From: Symbiodinium natans
Lineage: Eukaryota > Sar > Dinophyceae > Suessiales > Symbiodiniaceae
NCBI GenBank assembly: GCA_905221605.1
Contig: CAJNDS010002479.1
Location: 391,001 to 455,000, forward strand
Length of the DNA: 64,000 nucleotides
Direction of reading: 5' to 3'
Part shown: piece by piece, positions 44,188 through 54,059 of the stretch
How the letters are laid out: each line of letters starts with the position of its first letter
Position numbering within the stretch: the first letter of the stretch is position 1
Translations under genes and position numbers: made by a program
The notes under the pieces: model-generated
What the model saw: only the letters and a program-made list of their open reading frames with translations
Databases searched by the model: none
What the model was told of the DNA's origin: nothing

Positions 44188-47100
44188 AGGTTCTTAATTT
44201 CCTGATTCTCTATTGTTAATATAGGGGGTCAAGACTGGAGTCCCTCCACCTCAATTTGGGGTTTCGGGCTGCGGTTTAGGGCTTAGGGCTTTGGGTTTAG
44301 GGTTTAGAGTTCAGGTCAGTGTTGACAGCTTGGTCTTTAGAATGCGGACTGGTAAGGATAGACTCCTTAAGCCCTAGACAGGGTTGCATATCGCGAGATC
44401 TGCAACAAAAGTTCAGAGTCTTGGTCGCAGCTCATCCAACATGGCTTAGCGCCCTGAAACCTACAGTGAGTGTATCAAACCTAAATTCTGCACCCCAAAC
44501 CCGCAAATCCACACCCGACATGCCAATATTTGAGTTCCAGGTGCTTAACCCGTCTTCACCGGAAGCCCCTCAACCCTAAACCTTCAGTGCCCAGCCCGAG
44601 ACCTTCAAATCCAAGACCCGAAGTCTTAATCCCCCAAGCCCAAACCCTACATTCACCCTGTGTACACCCTACATAGGCCGTAAGCCTCTAAATAACCTAG
44701 CAAGAGGGTTACACAAAACCCTAAACCCTAAACCCTCAACCCTAAACCCTAAACCCTGGAGAGGATGAGCACGTGGAGAGGATCTTCCGGCTGGCCAGGG
44801 TGCGCTATGCGGCTTCTCGGTGGCTTTTGGTGCTTGTTGTGTGTCCCCAAACCCTTAATTACAAACCCTAAACATCCCTGCACCCTGAATTCTTAAAGGG
44901 CTTAGTGTGCAGGGTTTAGGGTCTGTGGCTTACCGGTTCGAGGGTGGAAGATCTACGGGGTTTGGGGCTAAAGGGCTTGGGAGAGGAACTCATAGTATAT
45001 TTTGGGTGGGGTTGAGGGTTTAGCCGGAAGTTTTCAAACAGTCCCAAAACATTGAACGAAATGGTTTTGAGTCGCCGGCCGCGGGTGCGACTTAACTGGC
45101 CCAGGGGCGTAACCTGCTGAGGGCCTCCAGGCGCAGTACTCAAGTTCGGCGTTTCCCACACCCAACACCTGAAACTTCGAAATCCTACGCCCGTAGGTTT
45201 CAGGCGGTCGAGTTTTGGGTTAACGCCGAAACCCTAAGCCCCAAACCCGAAGGTCTGTAGGGCTGAGGGTTGACAGTTGTGACAGGCTTGAAAGAAACAG
45301 GCTCCGGGTTCTGGGGGTGTCAGCCCAACTTGCAGGTTTATGGCTCGCCATAGGTAGGGTTAAAGGTTAGAATATCGGCTACCTGACCTACAACTACATG
45401 TATCCACCCTCAACCCTCAGTCTCCCTAAACCCTACTTCTAACTGCCCGAATGAACCTTCAAGTAGTAGACGTAGAACCCCTAAAGGACCCGAAGGCCCT
45501 GAACCCCCAAAGGCCTTATCGAAGTGGCGTTCCTGCACCCCAAAGAATACGAAAGAAGCCCTAATCCCTAAACCCCACCAGACCATGAACACAAAACCCT
45601 AAACCCTCAACCCAAAACCCTAAACACGCGTGCTGGGCTGCTGGGCAGCTGGCCAAAAAAGCCTTAGCCCACGCCCTAAACCCTAAACGACCCTGAGCTC
45701 TAAACCCTAAAAGGCCTGAATCCCCCCAAAGCCGAGACGGTATGCAGTTTGCCCAGCTATGCAGTTGAAGCGGGTTTGGTTCTTATTCTCTCTGTTTTCA
45801 GTTAAGTTAGACAGTGGGAAGATAGTGAGTTACTGGAAGACCCTGCCCCCCCCCCCAAAAAAAAAAAGAAGTCATAAACCGCGGAAAAGGGTTTGCTTAA
45901 GATGTCTTCACATGCAGGACCTGAAGACACCAAACCTTTAGATTCGCTTTTGTTTGTTTTCCTCTCTGTTGCTGTTTAAGGGGTTGAGGGTTTCACCCCA
46001 AAATATCCTACACCACGACAGTGAATCTCCATGGCCGGGCGACGAAATCCCACGAGCGTTGCTTAACCCCCAAGCCCTGAGCCTAAACCCCTAAGAACAA
46101 CAGCACTGGGCACTAGTCGTTTAAGTTTTGCTATAGCTGTTATCGAATTTAAAGGTCGTTGCAGAAATGGATTACGAAACCAGGCAACTTAGATGTTCAA
46201 GGTGGCTCTAAGAACAGTCGAGCTCCTTAGCATCAACCTCCCCACTCCCCCTCCCCCCGCTGGGCCAAATGTGCTCAGCTTATCCGAGAGAAACCCTAAA
46301 CCCTAAACCCGAAACCGGATGTTCGGAAGGGGTTTAGGGTTTTCAGAGTGTGCTGCAGAAACCCTTGAACCCAAAACCTTAGATTCAGGTCTTGGGCTGC
46401 ATTGAAACAGCCATGTGGGTCGTTCTCTAAGTTAGGGTTCCTAAACCCTAAACCCTACACCCGACCCAGGTGATGACCAACATCCCCTACGTGGAGGATG
46501 GCCTTTTGGATCCCCCCATGTGGGTTTGGTGTTTGGGGTTTGGGTTCTTGGGGGGGGGGGGGTTGTTTGTTTGTGAACTCCTTGAGAGTGGTACCCAACA
46601 CCCTCCCCCTAAACCCTGAACCCTAAACCCAAAAATCCTAAACCTTAAGCCCTGAACCCTAAACCCTAGAGGAATATTTCTTTAATACTTCTTAGGGCTT
46701 TAGGGAAAGAGGGGGTACTAGAATCTCTATGAAGGACAGTTAGTATAAGGGGGAACGTCCCAAGTTGACCTCAAGAACCCAAAACCTACCTTTTTTGCAA
46801 GCTACCTATAAGAATCCTCCAAAGGGGCTTTGTAATAACCTACAAAAAACCTGGGGTTTAGGGTTTAGGGCGTTTAGGGGTTTATATGAAACAGGCTTCA
46901 TCTTGCTGTTCTTGGTGAGTGTATATAAGGTTCTTTTTTTAAATTGGTGAGTGTGCATATTTCTGGGTTTGGGGTTTTTAAGGGGTTGTTTTCTCAGGGA
47001 TCTTGGAGTCCTGAACCCGGAGTTACTTGCGATGTCCGCACATCCGAGGCTCCGGGGACCACCAGCGTCCTTGTCGACCCTAAACCCTAAAGCCTAAAGC

Positions 47101-50100
47101 CTAGACCCTAAACCCTGAACCCTAAACCCTAAACCCTAAACCCTAGCCCTAAACCCTAAACCCTAAACCCAACATAAGACTTGCGGATTGTTCCCCAGTG
47201 GAAGTCCGAGTCTCCAGACCCTCAACCCGAGGCCCTAATGAGCCAGCTGTTGAGCTTGCAACTTTGGTTTCCTTACTTAGGGTTCAGGGTCTAGGGTTTA
47301 GGGTTTAGGTTTTAGGGTCTGGGGTTTAGGGTTTAGGGTTTATGGTCTAGGGTTTAGGGCTTAGGGCTTACGGCTTAGGGAGAACCAAAAGTTCACATTG
47401 TTGGTCCCCTGTTGTCAGGTTGTTGGAGGAGCATTAGCTTAGATGCCCCATAGGTCCTAAACCTTAAACTGCCAAACCCTAAACCCTAAACCCTAAACCC
47501 TAAACCCTAAACCCTAAACCCTAAACCCTAAACCCTAAACCCTAAACCCTAAACCTGCCCGAAGGAGGAGGCCCAGCACTGGCGACAGGAGCCTCCAAAG
47601 CCGGTTACGCGGCGCCTGCGCTGCTCGTCGAGTTTCGGGGTTTTCAGGGTTGGGTTTAGGGTTTAGGGTTTAGGGTTTAGGGTTTAGGGTTTAGGGTTTA
47701 GGGTTTAGGGTTTAGGGTTTAGGGTTTAGGGTTTAGGGCTACTACTTGAAGGTTCACAGGTAGTTCGAAGAAGGGTTCTGAGTAAGGTAACCCTAAACCC
47801 TAAACCCTAAATTCGAATCCTTCTTGGGGTCCTTATTATAAGGCGGCACCGATATTTGGGGCACCTAAATTTTTTCAAAAGAGGGCCACATTTTGGAGAA
47901 CTGACCATACAATATCCTTAATCTCGCTCATACGGGGGCCTCAATAATTCGAAACGTGTTTTGGTGGGGGTTAGTAGAGTATAACTACAAAGGGAGCATA
48001 AGGGAATACCATTAGCAATGATTCCGACCCCTTGTAACCCTACTTCATGTACTTATAACCCTGCTTCAAACCCTAAGCCCTAAGCCCATGAACCTTCAGG
48101 GCACAGAGCTGACTGATGGCATCCTTTCTGCGGGTCTTGCATCCGATAGGATTCCTCCCCCTAAACCCTAAACCCTACATTTAGGGCCTAGTGCTTAGGG
48201 TTTAGGGTTTAGGGCCCTACTTCACAACTGCTTAGATCCTTCAAGTAGGTGGTTTAAGGGATTCGGTGGGTTTCGCGATGGTTTTGTGTGGGCGTTGCGA
48301 TGTGGTGGTTTGGGTTGTAAGGTTCAGCGGGTTACCCTAAACCCTAAACCCCAGACCCCAAGATGTTGTGGGTTCAGGGTGTAGGGTTTGGACTGAGGTG
48401 AGAAATGGGTTAGGGTTTAGGGTTTAGGGCTTAGGGTTTAGGGTTCTAAGAAGGGTTTCGGCATCGTGGCAGCCAGTAGTCCAGTTGCAAAAGGGTTTAG
48501 GGTTTAGGGTTTAGGTTTAAGGTTTTCGGGTTTTGCTTTGCGGCAGAGATGGGGGCCGCCCAGAAAGTGGCCTATATGAACCAAGAGTAGCCTAGGAATA
48601 AAGGGTGCCCTTTTTTGATTTAAAGGCGCTTGTAAGGGAACCTAAACGCTAAACAGGAATCAGGGCCTCCTCTGGATATAGTCAGTTCTCTAGATTACGG
48701 TCCCTTTTCGGGTAGCCGAAATATGAGGGGCCGCCTCATCATAAGGACCTCAAAAGGGCCCACATTTTAGAGAACTCACCATATGAGTATGATTACCAGT
48801 CTAAGCCCTTTCTAGTCCTTTGTAATGAACCCTAGTCGCTTACCAATGTTCTCCGCTTGTAGCCCTAGATGCTTTCAGATTCCAAGCTGCCAGAATCTCA
48901 GAATACCCAACCAAAACAGAAATTAGATAGGCCTAGGCTAGAATTGTTAGGCTGGGCCCACTGGGTGGGAGACCTTAAACCTCCAAACCTAAACTTTAGA
49001 ATAAAGTACTAAACCCGGAATGCACAGGCACGGCCCTGCGAATTGACAGCTTCCTGACGCTTGGAGCCACCAACTTGCGTCCAATGGTCAGGGCCTTTGT
49101 AAAACCCTGTGAGAGTATATAAGGCCTAAGCCCGAAACCCTAAGCCCTAAGCCTTAAACCCTAAACCTGCAGCCCAACAGACTCCCAACCCTTACACAAC
49201 ATCCTGCTTAGGACTTCTGTTGTCGCTTATATACAACCCAAGGGGATGTATGTGGTCAATTCTCCAGATTATGGTATCTTTTGGGATCCCTACATAAGAG
49301 GGCCTTATAATGAGGACCCCAAAAGGGACCACATCTTTAGAGGTGACCCATGTATATGGTTTTATGGCTCTCAGACCTCAACCCGGAGCTTTCATCTCTG
49401 GCTTTGCTGTGGCCGAGGAAGGGCGATTGGCTGTCGATCAGCCAAGCCTTGAAGAAGGAGGGGCTTGACACTTGGCGCAAGACTTACTGGGTTTTTTTGG
49501 GTAGGGAATGAGGGACTTAGATTGCCCATGCAACTTCTTAAGCGGTATATGTAGGGGGACATAGGGTACCTAAGAACCATTTTGACCCCCCCCCCCCTCC
49601 CACCTAAATCCTAAACCCGAAAACCTAAACCAAACCCGAAACCCTAAACCTTAAACCCTAAACCCTAAACCCTCCCCCGCGCCCGCCGAGGAGGAGAGCC
49701 TCGAAGGGGCCCAGGACTAGGGCTTTGGGCTTTACATGGTTGTTTAGGGTTTCGGGTTTGGGGTTTGGAGGTTGCCAGTGTGAGTCGTGGGGCTTTCTGC
49801 GCCGTAGCCTGTGCCGAAGGGGGCTCGTTTGTTGTCCGCGGCCTTTGCCCACTGCGCTTCTCCCCAAAACCCTCGAACCCTAAAATCGTCCGTATCCCCA
49901 AACCTTACATGTAGGGGCCCTAAATTGGGTTATATAGTGAGGGGGCCCCTACTTGTAGGCTCTAGGTTCTCCTGCCGCGCCAAACGTCTGCATGGTGTGA
50001 GGAGTACCTTCGCAAGTGGGCGAAAACCTACAAACCAGAGCTGCTCGGTGCCAAAGACCGAAGCTCAAAACCCTACTTGGAGGTTCATGGTTTTAGGGTT

Positions 50101-52690
50101 TAGGGTTTAGGGCTTTGCGGCTTGTATAACTGTGCTTAAACTGTACTTATCACCCTATTCAGGCACTTAAGAGGCTTATAAGTACAGTGAAGATTTGCTA
50201 CTAAGTACCATGAACCTCCAAGTATGCCTTGCATCCCTCAAAACCCCAAACCCCCCCCCCCCCCTCCCCACCTGCTGCTGGCGGGATTGTGCAGCTGCTC
50301 CCAAACCCTCAACCCTGAACCCTGATGGAGCGGTTTAGGGTTTTGGGGTTTAGGGTTTAGGGTCTAGGGTTTAGGGCATCGGTAGATGGGTTGAGGAATT
50401 TTCATGGAGAAGCCCTTTACTGTTTTCTTTCGGCGGGGGGTTCGTCCTGCTAGACGGAAGAGTCAACTCAAAAGAATATCCGAAAAGCAAGTCTTGGCGG
50501 GGGTTTTAGTGCTTGTTTAGGGTTTAGGGACTAGGGTTGAGGGTTTAAGGTTTAGCAAAAAGAGTTTGGAAGAGACTGGGTGTCTCCATTGGCATCTTCG
50601 GAAAATCTATAGGGGATCCCTCTGGCCCTCTTGGCCGAGGGGTTCGACAGAAAGCTACTGCAGCACAAAGCTCCCCCAGCCTAAGCCCGAGGCCCTTAGC
50701 AGCTAAACCTTAAGCCCTAAACCCTAAGCCGTAAGCCCTAGACCCTAAACCCTAAACCCTAAACCCTAAACCCTGAACCCTAAACCCTAAACCCATACCA
50801 CTCAATTGAAAGTTTCACCCCCCAAATCGCAAGCCTCAAATAAGCGGCCACATCGAGAGCAACCTGAATTCGTGTACTTGGCGCATCGCAGGACTTAGCT
50901 AGTTCTGAACTTTGTGGTGCTTTAGCCTTTTTGGGTTTAGTGGGTTTCTTAATATGGCAGCTAAAAATTTAATTTATAGCTACCCTTCTGAGTGCAGCCA
51001 AGTCTGAAGTCGGGTTACAGAATCAGTATGATTTCAACTAGGGCCCCTATCAGGGTACTCATTTCCTTTCTTTACACTGTCCATGTAGAGGTCCCTGACT
51101 GTATAAACCTACTCCGGGTCCTACGCCACAAATCCGCCCACGAAACCAAAACGTGGAGGCTGATCTCAATTTGGGGGTTTACGAAAATAGGGGACCCCGA
51201 AAATAGACCCCCCAAATAGTAGGATCCCCTTAGAATAAGGATCCCAAAAAGGTACCCCTGAATTCGGAAACCACCACGCTCCCCCCATCACTGTTGGTTA
51301 GTAGGGAATGAGGGAATGAGGTACCCTACACCCCCCTATATACCCTAAGGCCCTAAACCCCAAACCCCAAACCCCAAACCCTAAACCCTAAACCCTAAAA
51401 CCTAAACTCGTCCAGGTACATGATGGCTTCGACGCCCCATGACTGGCGTTATCCGGAGCCGGCGGCTGCGGCGGCCATGAAGCCCTTGGTCAAGGTGCTT
51501 TGGGTTTAGGGTTTAGGGTTTAGGGGTTAGGGTTTAGGGTTTAGGGTTTAGGTTTAGGGTTTAGGTTGCAAGAGGGTTTAGGGTTTAGGGTTTATATAGG
51601 GTTTAGGCTTTAGGGTGCGGACATTGTGTACAGGCGCGCGAGCAAGCGAGCGTGCATGCGCTGTGAGGAGCTTGTGCACGTCCACGGGTTTGTGCGCGTG
51701 ACTGTCTGTGTGTGGGTTGTGGGACACCAAAGACATGCGGCGAAGACCCTGCAATCTTTATCTTCAGTGCCATTTAAACAAAGCAAGCGGGTGCTATATA
51801 TACATATATATATACATGTATATGTGTATATATATAGATATATGCATGTACATCTCTCTCTCTCTCTCTCTCGCTCTTCCTCGCCGCTTCGGGAGCTCAC
51901 CCCAAGCTATCACAGTATCAGACGCGGAGCTAACCCCTTTAGATCCGGTAGGCGTCGGGCCCCCCTTCAAGGGACTAGCGGAGGGCCCCTGATAAGGAAC
52001 CTTTGGGTTTAGGGTTCAGGGTGGGGTGGGGCCTGGTTTGAATCACACAAGCAGCTGGCGACATTGCCCGGAGCCCAGTACTCCTGATGATAGACGCCCT
52101 GTGCGTGCGGCCCGGAAGTGTCGGCCTTAGGGTTTAGGGTTTAGGGCCTAGGGTTTGGGGTTTAGGGTTTAGGGCCTTAGGGCTTAGGGTTTAGCGCTTA
52201 CTGGCTTCCTAGGATTTATGTGTGACATCTGCTTGTGAAGGTTGACCTCTTGCCCTAAGCCCTAAAGTCTAAACCCCAAACCCTAAACCCTAAACCCTAA
52301 ACCTTCTTCACCCCCCACCTGGTGGAGTGCGGAAGCCAGGCCTACGCTGGCTTTGGGGCTTCGGAGCTGCTGGAGAAGGCATGCCGGGGCTTAGGGCTTG
52401 TAAGGGTTTTAGGGTTTGGGGCTACTAGATAGGGGCCTGGGGATATGTTGTGTTTCCCCTCACTGGGTTTAAGAGGCTCGTAGTAGACTTCGGACTTCGT
52501 GCAGCGGTGTTGCCGGCAGGATGGCATCAGCGTAGAGGAGGCGTGGCGAGTTATGCCGATCCGTGCACGCTACTCTAGGGTATGGGGTTTAGGGTTTAGG
52601 GTGCACCCTCGCATCCTAACTTGCACGCTTGGGTGCGCGGGGCGGAGATGCACGCGCTCACAGTTGCATGCCGCATGGTCGGTCATGTTG
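34803..52690 (+). CDS. Uronate-isomerase-like amidohydrolase, at least 16 exons
   Basis: Exons (phases consistent unless noted): 34803-34876, 35353-35367, 36367-36432, 37493-37559, 38043-38089, 38919-38957, 39908-39961; then 44764-44811, 46470-46493, 47565-47613, 49028-49065, 49422-49490, 50002-50039, 51416-51494; tentatively 52340-52390 and 52600-52690. Joined pieces read VEVIDVHTHLLPPSHGK, then MLWGIDELLTYHYLV, QADLVWKGLFLERSP, VMTNIPYVEEAQHW, TALRIDSFLTLG and YKPEYMMASTPHDW. These fit UxaC-type uronate isomerases (aldose-ketose interconversion of uronates). HTH is the expected metal-binding HxH after strand 1. A short exon is missing between 39961 and 44764 (phase 2 to 0), and probably one or more between 51494 and 52340. 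Start and stop are not found. Donors are mainly GC and GA. Family identity is from memory, so a related amidohydrolase is possible. Confidence 0.75.
34904..35080. repeat. CCCTAAA/CCCTCAA array in the first isomerase-gene intron
   Basis: CCCTAAA units, a block of five CCCTCAA (34977-35010), then CCCTAAA again. A TTTAGGG array at 35152-35252 in the same intron is complementary to it. Confidence 0.95.
35152..35306. repeat. TTTAGGG array before the 15-nt exon
   Basis: About 14 units then degenerate TTTGGGG variants, ending 47 bp upstream of the HTH exon at 35353. Confidence 0.95.
35353..35367 (+). CDS. 15-nt microexon encoding the HTH metal motif
   Basis: GCACACGCACCTCCT follows GCGGAG and precedes a GC donor. 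With GT from the previous exon and G from the next it encodes V-HTHLL-P. The bases after donor (GCCC) and acceptor (GCCA) match. Part of the uronate-isomerase-like gene. Confidence 0.65.
35368..36366 (+). other. 1-kb intron with arrays in both orientations
   Basis: TTTAGGG pieces at 35386-35410 and 35783-35842, CCCTAAA at 35575-35612 and 36270-36360. CAGGGCCCATACTAAGGGAC near 36231 is shared with 28525. No other exon recognised. Confidence 0.6.
36542..36571. repeat. Poly-C tract, 30 nt
   Basis: Thirty consecutive C flanked by TACGAA and ACGCGG. Length may be imprecise. Confidence 0.9.
36805..36855. repeat. (TC)n microsatellite
   Basis: About 25 dinucleotide units with one CC interruption, inside an isomerase-gene intron. 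A second TC run is at 37263-37301. Confidence 0.95.
37263..37301. repeat. (TC)n microsatellite next to a CCCTAAA array
   Basis: Directly follows CCCTAAACCTTAAAC (array 37224-37261). Confidence 0.95.
38090..38918 (+). other. Isomerase-gene intron with several arrays
   Basis: TTTAGGG at 38160-38245 and 38827-38868, CCCTAAA at 38390-38470 and 38608-38680. The donor is GC after TCGCC. No other exon recognised. Confidence 0.6.
38243..38345. mobile_element. Degenerate family-A element in an intron
   Basis: GAAGGTTCATGGGTAGC at the left. The right end is poorly preserved (ACTTATGACTACC). A further right-end fragment GTGAACCTTCAAGTAGTAG lies at 38588. Confidence 0.45.
38958..39907 (+). other. Isomerase-gene intron, GA donor
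   Basis: Donor context CCAGAGGAGCC and acceptor context GTAGAGGCTGG share AGAGG. TTTAGGG at 39002-39068 and CCCTAAA at 39785-39890. The gap between is unique AT-richer sequence without exon signals. Confidence 0.6.
40080..40346. other. Intronic sequence that should hide a short missing exon
   Basis: The isomerase gene needs a small exon (phase 2 in, phase 0 out) between 39961 and 44764. The coding-like stretch 40090-40170 (AVEIGMQTRFDSFEK) is a weak candidate that does not satisfy the phase. Confidence 0.25.
40347..40475 (+). CDS. Unassigned exon-like island inside an intron
   Basis: After TCCTGAG the + frame stays open as ENLLRYRAHRGCYRAGGGQ, ATWATCAIEVEGLNAALAA, then EALS. GC-rich and repeat-free. 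It does not match the isomerase family at this position and may be an alternative exon or chance. Confidence 0.3.
40476..41170. other. Intronic spacer, no exon seen
   Basis: Degenerate TTTAGGG at 40860-40930 and CCCTAAA at 40975-41060, otherwise unique sequence up to the spliced-leader match. Confidence 0.45.
41171..41187 (+). other. Spliced-leader relic (17-nt exact match)
   Basis: AGCCATTTTGGCTCAAG equals the last 17 bases of the 22-nt dinoflagellate spliced leader. The five bases before it match only partly. GTACAG follows, so it could be an SL-RNA gene fragment (exon then GT), but the SL intron and Sm-site sequences are not evident. A retroposed leader-bearing mRNA is more likely. Confidence 0.8.
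42415..42490. repeat. Tandem pair of about 34 bp
   Basis: CTCCGAGAGTCTTGTTGGCCAACTTG is followed by CTCCGAGAGCCTTGTTTGCCAACTTG. Confidence 0.85.
43977..44763 (+). other. Isomerase-gene intron, 3' part
   Basis: Degenerate CCTAAAG repeats at 43985-44035, the AG microsatellite, TTTAGGG at 44265-44310 and CCCTAAA at 44717-44757 just before the acceptor at 44762. Confidence 0.55.
44116..44185. repeat. (AG)n microsatellite, about 34 units
   Basis: Uninterrupted AG dinucleotides. Confidence 0.97.
44812..46469 (+). other. Isomerase-gene intron with dispersed-element pieces
   Basis: GC donor after CGCTATGCG. Contains a family-A end (TGAACCTTCAAGTAGTAG at 45453), CCCTAAA pieces at 45590-45625 and 46290-46310, and mostly degenerate heptamers. 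No additional exon identified. Confidence 0.5.
46470..46493 (+). CDS. 24-nt microexon (VMTNIPYV)
   Basis: Flanked by ACCCAG and a GA donor (GAGGATGG). The next exon begins GAGGAGGCC, so GAGGA is repeated across the intron. The VMTNIP motif matches the conserved strand of uronate-isomerase-like proteins. Confidence 0.65.
46494..47564 (+). other. Isomerase-gene intron with TTTAGGG/CCCTAAA arrays
   Basis: Half of a family-B element near 46680-46768 (AGGACAGTTAGTATAAGGGG ... CGTCCCAAG), TTTAGGG at 47285-47370 and 11 CCCTAAA units at 47475-47553, 11 bases before the acceptor. Confidence 0.6.
47475..47553. repeat. CCCTAAA array, 11 units
   Basis: Perfect heptamers immediately upstream of the EEAQHW exon; a TTTAGGG array of 13 units (47650-47741) starts shortly after that exon. 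Confidence 0.97.
47650..47741. repeat. TTTAGGG array, 13 units
   Basis: Directly visible, 36 bases after the GC donor at 47614. Confidence 0.97.
47823..47913. mobile_element. Family-D element, diverged
   Basis: GGGGTCCTTATTATAAGGCGG and AAAAGAGGGCCACATTTTGG, GAGAACTGACC match the right half of the elements at 48681 and 49253. The left end is missing. Confidence 0.5.
48681..48779. mobile_element. Family-D inverted-repeat element
   Basis: GTCAGTTCTCTAGATTACGG at the left pairs with CCACATTTTAGAGAACTCAC at the right. The 28-bp ends, including CCCTTTT/AAAAGGG, have a few mismatches. Confidence 0.85.
49253..49349. mobile_element. Family-D inverted-repeat element
   Basis: GGTCAATTCTCCAGATTATG at the left pairs with CACATCTTTAGAGGTGACCC at the right. 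About 97 bp, in the intron between the TALRIDS and GDWLS exons. Confidence 0.85.
50073..50224. mobile_element. Family-A inverted-repeat element, full length
   Basis: CTACTTGGAGGTTCATGG at 50073 pairs with CCATGAACCTCCAAGTA at 50208-50224. Starts 34 bases after the exon ending KPE; a TTTAGGG triplet sits just inside the left end. Confidence 0.9.
50225..51415 (+). other. Isomerase-gene intron, remainder
   Basis: Degenerate TTTAGGG at 50335-50375 and 50515-50560, CCCTAAA at 50715-50795 and 51350-51400. AATAGGGGACCCCGAAAAT near 51185 resembles sequence near 14590-14670. No exon recognised. Confidence 0.5.
51495..52339 (+). other. Putative isomerase-gene intron(s), expected exon not found
   Basis: TTTAGGG arrays at 51504-51560 and 51578-51612, the microsatellite, and degenerate arrays near 52130-52200 and 52270-52305. 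The family would need about 30 more residues between MKPLVK and AYAGFG; I could not place them. Confidence 0.4.
51793..51872. repeat. (TA)n then (TC)n microsatellite
   Basis: Imperfect TATA/TACA run followed by ten TC units. Confidence 0.95.
52485..52580 (+). CDS. Unassigned exon-like island
   Basis: Reads DFVQRCCRQDGISVEEAW then RVMPIRARYSR before TATGGGGTTTAGGG. Lies between the tentative exons at 52340 and 52600. May be an alternative exon. Confidence 0.3.
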
Positions 52691-53782
52691 ATGCTCATCC
52701 ATGCCGGCATCGTGGGGGCGATGTCGAGGCTTGCAGGGCTTCACCTGTGGCACAGGCTGCACGGACAAGGGCCGCCAAGGAAGTTGCCGTTGGAGCTGCA
52801 ATGGATCGTGGATGCAGGATCATAGCCAGACATAGTCCTCAGCGGAATTTTAACTACCATCCTAGGCCAAAGGCTGAGAGTGAAAGACTTTTGGGTTTAG
52901 GGTTTAGGGTTGAGGGCTACTAGGTAGGCAAGGGTTCAGGGTAATAAAGGATCCCTGGTTGCAGGAGTGGCCCCTTCATTTGCAAAAGGAATCCTTTTGC
53001 ATGATTTACAGCATTTTCTGTAAAATCAGGGATATTGAAGCTGGGTTTCAGGGTTGAGGTTTCATTCCGGTTTGGGGTTTAGGGTTTAGGGATAGCTGCA
53101 AGCTTGCTACCAAAAAAGGGGTCCTCAAAACGAAATAATGTTCTCTCATCCAGAAGGTGGCGGGGGGGGGAGGGGGGGAGAGAAAATCTAAGCCATAAAC
53201 CCTAGCCCTAAACCCTAAACCCTCAACCTTTGGGGCACAGGGCCCCTTTGGGTTCACTCCGGGCCTGGGAGTTCTAAGGTTCAACAGTTGCAGGGCCATA
53301 GTCTAGGTTGCAAATGTCCTGTCAGGGTTTCGGGTTTAGGGTTTAGGGTTCCTAGGGTTCAGGGTTATTAGGCTCAGGGTTCAAGGTTACAAGGCTTGGG
53401 GTTCAGGGCTTCCAGCGTTCACGGGTTCAGGGGCTGTGGTTTTCTTGCAGGAACCCTAAACCCTCATGCCACATAATCCCCAATACTCCCTGCACTCTTG
53501 AAGGCTCCCCGAGCTTTCCCAAGTTTCCCGAGGGACCTCCCCCTTTTAAGGGGGTGTATGGGTTAGGGTTTCATGGTAGAGCTGGCCCCTGGCGTAGCAG
53601 CTTTCGCCATTTTGCCAGCTTTCAGAGCCCGAAATACAAGCCGAGGGTTGAAAGCCAAAGTTGAATCAGAGCTCAGGGTTTTGGAGTTTAGGGTTTAGGG
53701 TTTAGGGTTAAGGGTTAAGGGTTTAGGATTTCGGGTTTAGGGTTTAAGGCTTGGTCTAGGAGACTAGGAACTGCGACGTCAG
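52691..53782. other. Spacer or intron, no exon recognised
   Basis: Scattered short TTTAGGG and CCCTAAA, an A-GGGGG run at 53160-53180, and an inverted repeat near 52980-53010 (GCAAAAGGA/TCCTTTTGC). Confidence 0.4.
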
Positions 53783-53860
53783 GTGGTGGCACCCATGTGC
53801 GAGGATCCACAGTGCACAGCGCAGCGGTCCTTGTTCGTCCGTCGGTTCATCATACGCTAG
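53783..53860 (+). CDS. Unassigned exon-like island
   Basis: Follows GACGTCAG. Two frames are open: VVAPMCEDPQCTAQRSLF, or WWHPCARIHSAQRS. The second would fit the WW motif expected late in the isomerase family, but phase and length are unproven. Confidence 0.3.
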   Translation: MVAPMCEDPQCTAQRSLFVRRFIIR

Positions 53861-54059
53861 GACGCGAAACCTCAAAGCCCCTAAGCCCTCAACCCTAAAG
53901 CCTAAACCCTAAATGCTGCACCCTGCACCCCAAACCCTAAACCCTACACCCTACACCCTAAGCTTATAACCCTTCAACCCGAAAACCCTGGGACCCTCAG
54001 ACGATCCTAGCCCTTTCTCGACTTTGGCACATCCTTTTTTTGAGGCATCCTGAACCCTA

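Larger units (their letters stand above)
47614..49027 (+). other. Isomerase-gene intron with three dispersed elements
   Basis: GC donor GCCTGCG and acceptor context GCACGGCCCTGCG share CCTGCG. The intron holds family-D elements, a block shared with 5100 and 29946 (47935-48035), and a reversed family-C segment at 48580-48665. Confidence 0.6.
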
